Program-made: the position numbers and the translations under genes
Origin: Deltaproteobacteria bacterium
Lineage (GTDB): Bacteria; Desulfobacterota; Syntrophia; Syntrophales; UBA5619
Assembly: GCA_023487865.1 (NCBI GenBank)
Contig: JAMDBG010000060.1
Span: forward strand, 3,510-15,964
Direction of reading: 5' to 3'
DNA length: 12,455 bases
The notes under the pieces: generated by a model
What the model saw: only the letters and a program-made list of their open reading frames with translations
What the model was told of the DNA's origin: nothing
The model's database searches: none
Shown: in pieces, positions 1 to 5,386 of the stretch
Numbering within the stretch: the first letter of the stretch is position 1
Layout of the letters: the number at the start of each line of letters is the position of its first letter

Positions 1-98
1 CGCTCAAGAAATTTCCCTCTTCCGCCTGAGAAAAAACCTCACAACTCTCTTAAAACAGCCGGTATTGGGAAGCGAGATCGCTGTCCGCCGACGGTTCT

Positions 99-1034
99 TT
101 ACCGAGGGAGGAAAAAACGGATTTTCCCGGCCGCCGCATCGAAATCGTCCGGGTCCAGCCATGAGATCTCCCGATCGGCGGTAAACCAGGTCATCTGCCG
201 CTTGGCATATCGATACGTATCACGCTTGATCAACCGGACGGCTACCTCCAGATCCCCCTCTCCGGCAAGAAAACTGCAAATATGCCGGTATCCCAGAGAT
301 TGCATTGGTTTGAGAGATTGGCTGTAACCCATCGCCAGCAGACGTCGCACCTCATCCACGAAACCGACATCGATCATCCGGTCCGTTCGGTCTTCAATCC
401 TCGACTTCAACACGGTTTTATCCAGCATGAGACCCATCTTGATGACCTCGTAAGGCCGCTCCCGGAAACGGTGTTCCTGCTGATGGTCGACGATGGACCG
501 CCCCGTCAGTTCCAGGACCTCCAGGGCGCGGATGATCCTGACTCCGTCATTGGGATTGATCCGGGCTGCCGCCCTGTCATCCTGCATCCGGAGTTTTTCA
601 TACAGATGGGATTTCCCCAACCGCTTCATCTCATCCCTGAGGGTCTCACGCAGGGATTCATCTGCACCCGGCCCTGCAATCAGCCCTCCCAATAGAGCCC
701 TGACATAGAGACCTGTACCGCCGACCACGAAAACCGGCTTCTTTTCCTTATGTAGACGAGCGATGACCCCGTGCGCCAGATCACAATACCGGGAGACGTC
801 GAAAGGCTGATCCGGATCGGCCACATCAATCAGGTGATGGGGAACATACTGTCGCTCCTCCGGTGTCGGCTTCGCGGTTCCGATGTCCATCCCCCGGTAA
901 ACCTGCAGGGAATCGGCACTGACAATCTCCCCCCCAAAGAGCCCGGCCATCTTCAGGGCCATCCGGGTTTTTCCCACACCCGTCGGTCCGACCAGAATGA
1001 TCACGGATGGTTTCGGTGCAGCGGAGATCGCCAT
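99..1034 (-). CDS. miaA: tRNA dimethylallyltransferase MiaA
   Basis: The 311-residue product fits the usual MiaA length. It transfers a dimethylallyl group from dimethylallyl diphosphate to N6 of A37 in tRNAs that read codons starting with U; it is cytosolic. Visible family motifs: P-loop GPTGVGKT at residues 16-23, the SADSLQVYRGMDIGTAKP block with the conserved Asp at about residue 41, PHHLID, GGTGLY, the RIIRALEVLELTGRS block, and the late KRQMTWF block. The ATG at 1032-1034 is chosen because it puts the P-loop close to the N terminus as in the family; the open frame continues upstream, but only through sequence antisense or out of frame to mutL. The mutL stop is just 10 nt upstream, and an AAGGAG lies in the last mutL codons, so the two are probably co-transcribed and perhaps translationally coupled. 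The identification is firm. Confidence 0.97.
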   Translation of the reverse strand: MAISAAPKPSVIILVGPTGVGKTRMALKMAGLFGGEIVSADSLQVYRGMDIGTAKPTPEERQYVPHHLIDVADPDQPFDVSRYCDLAHGVIARLHKEKKPVFVVGGTGLYVRALLGGLIAGPGADESLRETLRDEMKRLGKSHLYEKLRMQDDRAAARINPNDGVRIIRALEVLELTGRSIVDHQQEHRFRERPYEVIKMGLMLDKTVLKSRIEDRTDRMIDVGFVDEVRRLLAMGYSQSLKPMQSLGYRHICSFLAGEGDLEVAVRLIKRDTYRYAKRQMTWFTADREISWLDPDDFDAAAGKIRFFLPR

Positions 1035-1044
1035 GGGCGCTTCT

Positions 1045-2832
1045 CTATCTCCTTCTGAACATCTTCTCCAGCTCGGTGACGGGGATCGAAACGGCAAGCG
1101 GTCTTCCGTGCGGACAGGTGGCTGCATGGGGAATGGCGTCAAGCTCCCGGCAGAGCCCTGCCACCTCCGGACCGGACATATTGCGGTTCGCCTTGACGGC
1201 CCCGCGGCAGGCCAGGGCCGTGAAGATCTTTTCGCGTTTCTCCTGCAGGGGAAGACCTCGATCCATTTCCGCACATTCGGAAAGAAGATCGAGGAGCAGC
1301 ATCCTCGCCTCGGTATGGGACAGAAAGGCAGGAATGGCCTTTATCACGATGGAATCGCCTCCGAATGACTCGACTTCCATACCCGCCTCTCCCAGGACAG
1401 GGGCCGCCTCGATGAGGAATGCAATATCCCGGGGAGGAAGGCTCACCACTTCCGGCAGGAGGAGGCGCTGGCCGACCGGCTTCTCCTCCTGCGCCTGTTT
1501 CCGGAGCTTCTCAAAGAGGACCCTTTCATGGGCGGCATGCTGATCGATAAGGACGACCCCTTCCTCACCGGTAAATATCAGATACGTCCCCGCCGTTTGA
1601 CCGATGTAAAGAAGATCAGAAAAACAGCACGGTTTGGCCGACGGCTCTGATTTCCCGATCTCTTCGCGGGAGACGGCCGGCGGATTCACCGGAGCTTCCC
1701 TTTTTATGATCGACAGACCGCCGAAGAACAGTTTTTCCGATCCGGAGGAGACCCGGTACCGTTTCAACGCCTCTTCGACACGGGAGGCATACCCGGACGG
1801 ACCGACGCCTGTAACTCCCGCAGCCTCCGCCGCCCCGGGGATGAGGCCCACGCCGATGGCATTGCTCAGCGTATCCGCGATGAGCGCATAGATTCCCCGG
1901 GGATTCCGGAAGCGGACTTCCATTTTTGCCGGATGGACATTCACATCGACATCCCCCGGCGCAATTTCCAAACCGAGAACAACCGCCGGATAACGCCGCG
2001 CCTCAATCAGGCGGCGGTAGGCCGTCATGACCGCATGGTTCAGCAGGTAATCTTTCACGAACCTCCGGTTCACATAGAGGTACATCTGGGTGGCGCCGGA
2101 ACGGGTAAACTCCGGCCGGGAGATGAATCCTTTCAGTCTTACACCCTCGCGTTCTCCAGCGACCGGGATCAGCTGACCGCGGAAATCCTGACCCAGGGTG
2201 AGGGCGATTCTCTCCGAGAGGTCCGGCACCGCCGGAATATTCATGACCGGCCGCCCCCCCACCGACACCCGTATCTTAACCGCAGGGTGCATCAGGGAAA
2301 GACGGGTAATCACATCCATGCAGTACCCCTGCTCCGTCATATCGCTCTTGAGGAATTTCCGGCGGACCGGCACCGGCTCGAAGATCCGGCTGACCTGGAT
2401 CGAAGTCCCGACGGGGCAGCCCGCATCAGAGATCTCCTTCATCTCACCCGCTTCGACGACCGCCCGCGTGCCCGCCGGGGACGAGGTCTGTCGTGTCGCC
2501 ATTTCCACACGGGAGATCGAGGCGATGCTGGGAAGGGCCTCACCCCTGAAGCCGAAGGAACGGACCCGGTAAATATCTTCAAAGGAACCGATCTTACTCG
2601 TCGCATAACGGGCAAAGGCCAGGGGCACGTCTTCGCGGGCGATCCCCTCTCCGTTATCGATGACGCGGATGGATGAGCCGCCCTTCTCGAGGTCCACCGT
2701 GATCTCTGTGGCTCCGGCATCCAGGGCATTCTCCAGGAGCTCCTTGACGATGGACGCCGGCCTCTCTACCACTTCACCCGCGGCAATGCAGTTGGTCAGC
2801 GTTTCCGGCAGAATGACAATTCTTCCTGACAA
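1045..2832 (-). CDS. mutL: DNA mismatch repair protein MutL (endonuclease type)
   Basis: The 595-residue product links MutS mismatch recognition to strand incision and repair. The N-terminal GHKL ATPase shows the family motifs: ENALDAGA (about 34-41), DNGEGI (59-64), GFRGEAL (94-100) and NVHPAK (about 298-303). A short variable linker (about 340-405) leads to the C-terminal dimerisation domain. That domain contains DQHAAHERVLFE (430-441), which fits the metal-binding motif DQHA(X)2E(X)4E of MutL proteins that nick DNA themselves, together with ACRGAVKA (about 541) and CPHGRP (about 573). Such MutLs are typical of bacteria without MutH. I chose a TTG start at 2830-2832 because it has a strong GGAGG 7 nt upstream and gives the canonical N terminus, with RIVILPETL starting at residue 4. 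A GTG at 2890-2892 would add 20 residues unlike the family. truA lies upstream and miaA directly downstream. Confidence 0.96.
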   Translation of the reverse strand: MSGRIVILPETLTNCIAAGEVVERPASIVKELLENALDAGATEITVDLEKGGSSIRVIDNGEGIAREDVPLAFARYATSKIGSFEDIYRVRSFGFRGEALPSIASISRVEMATRQTSSPAGTRAVVEAGEMKEISDAGCPVGTSIQVSRIFEPVPVRRKFLKSDMTEQGYCMDVITRLSLMHPAVKIRVSVGGRPVMNIPAVPDLSERIALTLGQDFRGQLIPVAGEREGVRLKGFISRPEFTRSGATQMYLYVNRRFVKDYLLNHAVMTAYRRLIEARRYPAVVLGLEIAPGDVDVNVHPAKMEVRFRNPRGIYALIADTLSNAIGVGLIPGAAEAAGVTGVGPSGYASRVEEALKRYRVSSGSEKLFFGGLSIIKREAPVNPPAVSREEIGKSEPSAKPCCFSDLLYIGQTAGTYLIFTGEEGVVLIDQHAAHERVLFEKLRKQAQEEKPVGQRLLLPEVVSLPPRDIAFLIEAAPVLGEAGMEVESFGGDSIVIKAIPAFLSHTEARMLLLDLLSECAEMDRGLPLQEKREKIFTALACRGAVKANRNMSGPEVAGLCRELDAIPHAATCPHGRPLAVSIPVTELEKMFRRR

Positions 2833-2839
2833 TCCCCTT

Positions 2840-2846
2840 CCTCCCC
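2840..2846 (-). promoter_or_regulatory. Ribosome binding site deciding the mutL TTG start
   Basis: On the minus strand GGGGAGG stands 7 nt before TTG (2830-2832). It is the best Shine-Dalgarno match near the mutL 5' end and supports the TTG over the in-frame GTG at 2892, from which the protein would carry an atypical extension. Confidence 0.7.
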
Positions 2847-2915
2847 GAGCCGTGCCTATTCTTCCCAATTCAGAGACTGTGCAACTCGGCACGTAAACCC
2901 TTTACTTATACTCCG

Positions 2916-3656
2916 TCACGGGTATTTCACGTCCTTCAGAAATAGTCCCTGCGGCGGCGCCGTCAGACCTGCCATTCGACGATCCTTCGCCGCCAGAATC
3001 GCAGCGGCTTTCTCACGATCGCATTTGCCCCGGCCGCAGTCGACCAGTGTGCCGACGATGGTTCTGACCATATACCGCAGGAAACCGTCGGCTTCCATCA
3101 AAATATTGATCATACCGGCAGGATCCCTCTCCACGCTGATTGCCAGTATCGTCCGGACGTGATTTTCACTGTCGGTATGGGTGGAGCAGAAGGAGGAGAA
3201 ATCGTGTGTCCCTTTAAAGACGGGGAGTGCTTCGGCCATTTTCGCCAGATCGAGAGGTTTCCAGATGAACCAGGAGTGGTTTCTCTCCAGGGCAGGGCGA
3301 ACCGGCCTGTTATAGATCCGATAAAGGTATGCCTTGCTCACCGCATCGAAGCAGGCGTGAAAGGCGGGGTGAGTCTCACACACCTCCCTTACGACGATAT
3401 CCGCCGGGAGGAGGCTGTTGATCCCCATCAGGAGAGACCTTTCGTCGAGACGGGAGGCAGTATGAAAATTCGCGACCTGATGGAGGGCGTGCACCCCCGC
3501 GTCGGTCCGTCCGGAACCCATCACGCGGATCTCCTCGCCTGTCATCCTGCGGATTGATTCCTCGATGACCTGCTGGATGGAGAGGCCGTTGATCTGACGC
3601 TGCCATCCGCAATAGGCACCGCCGTCATACTCAATGATCAGCTTGATATTCCTCAT
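2916..3656 (-). CDS. truA: tRNA pseudouridine(38-40) synthase TruA
   Basis: The 246-residue product isomerises uridines 38, 39 and 40 in the anticodon arm of tRNAs. The catalytic Asp is D52 in the GSGRTDAGVHA motif. Other family blocks are the N-terminal IEYDGGAYCGWQRQ, FHACFDAVSKAYLYRIYN in the middle, HDFSSFCS, and FLRYMVRTIVGTLVDCGRGK near the C terminus. The length is normal. The ATG at 3654-3656 is the first in frame and gives the standard N terminus; the Shine-Dalgarno sequence before it is weak (GAG about 6 nt away). The gene sits between pgk, from which it is separated by a strong terminator, and mutL, whose chosen start is 83 nt further on. It therefore either relies on read-through from pgk or on a promoter I cannot recognise. 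Confidence 0.96.
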   Translation of the reverse strand: MRNIKLIIEYDGGAYCGWQRQINGLSIQQVIEESIRRMTGEEIRVMGSGRTDAGVHALHQVANFHTASRLDERSLLMGINSLLPADIVVREVCETHPAFHACFDAVSKAYLYRIYNRPVRPALERNHSWFIWKPLDLAKMAEALPVFKGTHDFSSFCSTHTDSENHVRTILAISVERDPAGMINILMEADGFLRYMVRTIVGTLVDCGRGKCDREKAAAILAAKDRRMAGLTAPPQGLFLKDVKYP

Positions 3657-3687
3657 CGTTTGCTCTGTTTCCGCTCCATCCGGATAG

Positions 3688-3717
3688 AAAAAAAGGGGGA
3701 AGCCCCCCTCCCCCTTT
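3688..3717 (-). terminator. Intrinsic terminator downstream of pgk
   Basis: On the minus strand AAAGGGGGA and TCCCCCTTT form a 9-bp stem around an 8-nt loop, and the transcript continues into a run of 7 T (three of them shared with the stem). It starts 26 nt after the pgk stop and ends 31 nt before the truA ATG, so it should limit transcription from pgk into truA. Confidence 0.85.
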
Positions 3718-3743
3718 GATCCGTCAATCCTGGTCCCGTTTGA

Positions 3744-4943
3744 TCATCCACGGACTGCATCGCCACAGTGTTCAAGGGCGGCCACCGCCGGTAACACCTT
3801 CCCTTCCAGAAGCTCCAGAGAAGCCCCGCCGCCCGTGGAGATGTAAGTGATCTTGTCGCTTTCCCCCGCCTTATGGATCGCCACATCCGTATCCCCGCCG
3901 CCGACGATGGTCAGGGCGTAGGAGTTCGCTACACTGTGTGCGATCGCGGTTGTGCCTCTGCCGAAGGCATCCATTTCGAAAAGTCCCATGGGGCCGTTCC
4001 AAATGATTGTCTTGGCATTGCCAAGGGCCTCCGAGAAAAGGGTGATAGTCGCGGGACCGATATCGAGCCCCATCCAGTTCGGATCCATTTCCTGAATGGG
4101 AACGATCCTTGTCTCGGCACCGGGGCTCTTGTCCGCGGCGATGACGCAGTCGACGGGGAGATAGAGTATGACACCCAGTTCTCTGGCGGCTTTGATGACC
4201 TCCAGTGCTTCTCCCATCAGGCCTTCCTCGACCAGGGATTTCCCTACGTCGAATCCCTGCGCTTTGAGGAAAGTGAAGGCTATCCCGCCGCCGATGATCA
4301 TCTTGTCCACCTTTCGGATCAGGTGGCCGACGGCCTGCAACTTGCCGGAGACTTTTGAACCGCCGACAATCGCCACGAAAGGCCGCGCCGGTTTGTCCAG
4401 GGCCTTCTCGAAGTAGCTCAGTTCGCTTTTGATAAGGAAACCGGCACCGCACCGTTTGATGAATTTGGTTATCCCCACGTTCGAGGCATGCTTGCGATGG
4501 GCGTTGCCGAAGGCATCATCGATATACACATCCGCCAATCCGGCCAGTTCAGCGGCAAAACGGTCATCATTCTTCTCTTCTTCGCCGTGGAACCGGAGGT
4601 TCTCCAGCAGGAGGATGCCTCCGGGCTTCAGGTCATCGACTAATTTCCGGACTTCGCTTCCTATACAATCCGGGGCCATCCGGACCTCTTTCCCGAGTAG
4701 ACGGGTGAGCCGCTTTGCTACCGGCGCAAGGCTCATCTCCGGTACAGGTTTTCCCTTCGGCCGACCCAGATGGGACATGATAATCACCCGGGCGCCCTCG
4801 TCCAGGGCATAATTGACGGAAGGGAGAACTGCCTTGATTCTTGTGTCATCCGTGATATTAAGGGAGCTGTCAAGGGGGACGTTGAAATCGAAGCGGAATA
4901 AAACCTTCTTTCCCCGGATGTCTATATCGTCTATAAACTTCAT
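3744..4943 (-). CDS. pgk: Phosphoglycerate kinase
   Basis: The 399-residue cytosolic enzyme interconverts 1,3-bisphosphoglycerate + ADP and 3-phosphoglycerate + ATP in glycolysis and gluconeogenesis. The family signatures occur in order: RFDFNVP (about 17-23), SHLGRPKG, LLENLRF, DDAFGNAHRKHAS, the hinge GGSKVSGK, WNGPMGLFE, GGGDT and STGGGASLELLEGK near the C terminus. The length is standard for a bacterial monomeric PGK. The ATG at 4941-4943 has GGGAGG 4 nt upstream. The gene faces the plus-strand membrane-protein gene across a 443-nt divergent spacer, has a recognisable promoter about 75 nt upstream and a terminator just downstream, so it can act as a single transcription unit. No gap or tpiA gene lies next to it here, unlike many glycolytic clusters. 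Confidence 0.98.
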   Translation of the reverse strand: MKFIDDIDIRGKKVLFRFDFNVPLDSSLNITDDTRIKAVLPSVNYALDEGARVIIMSHLGRPKGKPVPEMSLAPVAKRLTRLLGKEVRMAPDCIGSEVRKLVDDLKPGGILLLENLRFHGEEEKNDDRFAAELAGLADVYIDDAFGNAHRKHASNVGITKFIKRCGAGFLIKSELSYFEKALDKPARPFVAIVGGSKVSGKLQAVGHLIRKVDKMIIGGGIAFTFLKAQGFDVGKSLVEEGLMGEALEVIKAARELGVILYLPVDCVIAADKSPGAETRIVPIQEMDPNWMGLDIGPATITLFSEALGNAKTIIWNGPMGLFEMDAFGRGTTAIAHSVANSYALTIVGGGDTDVAIHKAGESDKITYISTGGGASLELLEGKVLPAVAALEHCGDAVRG

Positions 4944-5017
4944 GCTTCCTCCCTTCTGCTTCCGCGGCGGGTGATGATGAAATCAGTTGAAAATAAGGCC
5001 TTGAGGCCAATGGAGGG

Positions 5018-5047
5018 CTTATACCCGATAAAAACGGTACAGGTCAA
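5018..5047 (-). promoter_or_regulatory. Sigma-70 type promoter of pgk
   Basis: On the minus strand TTGACC (5042-5047) and TATAAG (5018-5023) are separated by 18 nt, close to the sigma-70 consensus. Transcription would start near 5011, giving a leader of roughly 65-70 nt before the pgk ATG. Confidence 0.65.
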
Positions 5048-5245
5048 GCCGTAATTGGTCGGGAGCCCTCGGGCTACATCCCCCAGATCACAGCGATCAT
5101 GGGACCCACGGCGGGCGCTCTTCTTTGGTTAACCGGTTTTTTGACTTACTGCGAGACTTGCCTTTCTTCCTGAAAACCACAATCGCGGTTCCCGCTGATA
5201 TCTGCACTATTCCGCCGGTGATTATCAAAATTCATACGAATGGTC

Positions 5246-5274
5246 TTTACATTGGAGATTGATCGGCGTATGCA
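5246..5274 (+). promoter_or_regulatory. Possible promoter of the membrane-protein gene
   Basis: TTTACA (5246-5251) and TATGCA (5269-5274) are 17 nt apart on the plus strand. The -35 is good and the -10 mediocre. The predicted start, near 5281, would give a leader of about 105 nt and lies next to the Fur-like sequence at 5286-5304. This is a tentative pattern match. Confidence 0.3.
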
Positions 5275-5285
5275 TAAACACATTT

Positions 5286-5304
5286 GATAATGATAGTAAT
5301 CGTC
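5286..5304 (+). promoter_or_regulatory. Fur-box-like operator candidate
   Basis: GATAATGATAGTAATCGTC matches 15 of 19 positions of the classical Fur consensus GATAATGATAATCATTATC, with the first ten positions exact. It lies just downstream of a possible promoter for the membrane-protein gene, where a bound repressor could block transcription. Chance occurrence in an AT-rich spacer cannot be excluded, and no iron-related gene is adjacent. Confidence 0.3.
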
Positions 5305-5386
5305 TTTTGAGTCCCTAACCTAAATCTTGAGGGGCTATGGACGAACGGCATAAATTCCTTGTCTCCATAAGAGAGCGGGTTTTTTT

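Larger units (their letters stand above)
4944..5386. other. Divergent intergenic region between pgk and the membrane-protein gene
   Basis: This 443-nt stretch has no convincing gene. On the pgk side it contains the promoter at 5018-5047, a short inverted repeat GGCCTTGAGGCC in the pgk leader, and another inverted repeat at 5064-5075 (AGCCC, 2 nt, GGGCT) just upstream of the -35 box. The half next to the membrane-protein gene is AT-rich and contains a possible promoter (5246-5274), a Fur-box-like sequence (5286-5304) and a possible leader stem (TATGG...CCATA, about 5336-5369). No known riboswitch or transposon end was recognised. The change in composition across the spacer suggests the foreign segment begins within it. 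Confidence 0.6.

Noticed and set aside
1..98. A possible next gene starting with TTG near position 7 on the minus strand, preceded by AAGAGGGA
   Set aside because: Only two codons would lie in the window. The rest of these 98 nt after miaA shows no clear terminator, only a TGAG/CTCA stem of 4 bp.
1933..2676. A 247-codon plus-strand open frame inside mutL
   Set aside because: It is antisense to conserved MutL domains and its composition (rich in Arg, His and Asp) is typical of a shadow frame.
3653..3886. A 77-codon minus-strand frame whose stop overlaps the truA ATG
   Set aside because: It is mostly the pgk C-terminus read in another frame and runs through the pgk terminator hairpin; the ATGA overlap with truA is probably accidental.
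5099..5173. A 24-codon hydrophobic plus-strand frame (MGPTAGALLWLTGFLT...) in the pgk upstream region
   Set aside because: No Shine-Dalgarno sequence precedes it and there is no sign of coding conservation that I can test.
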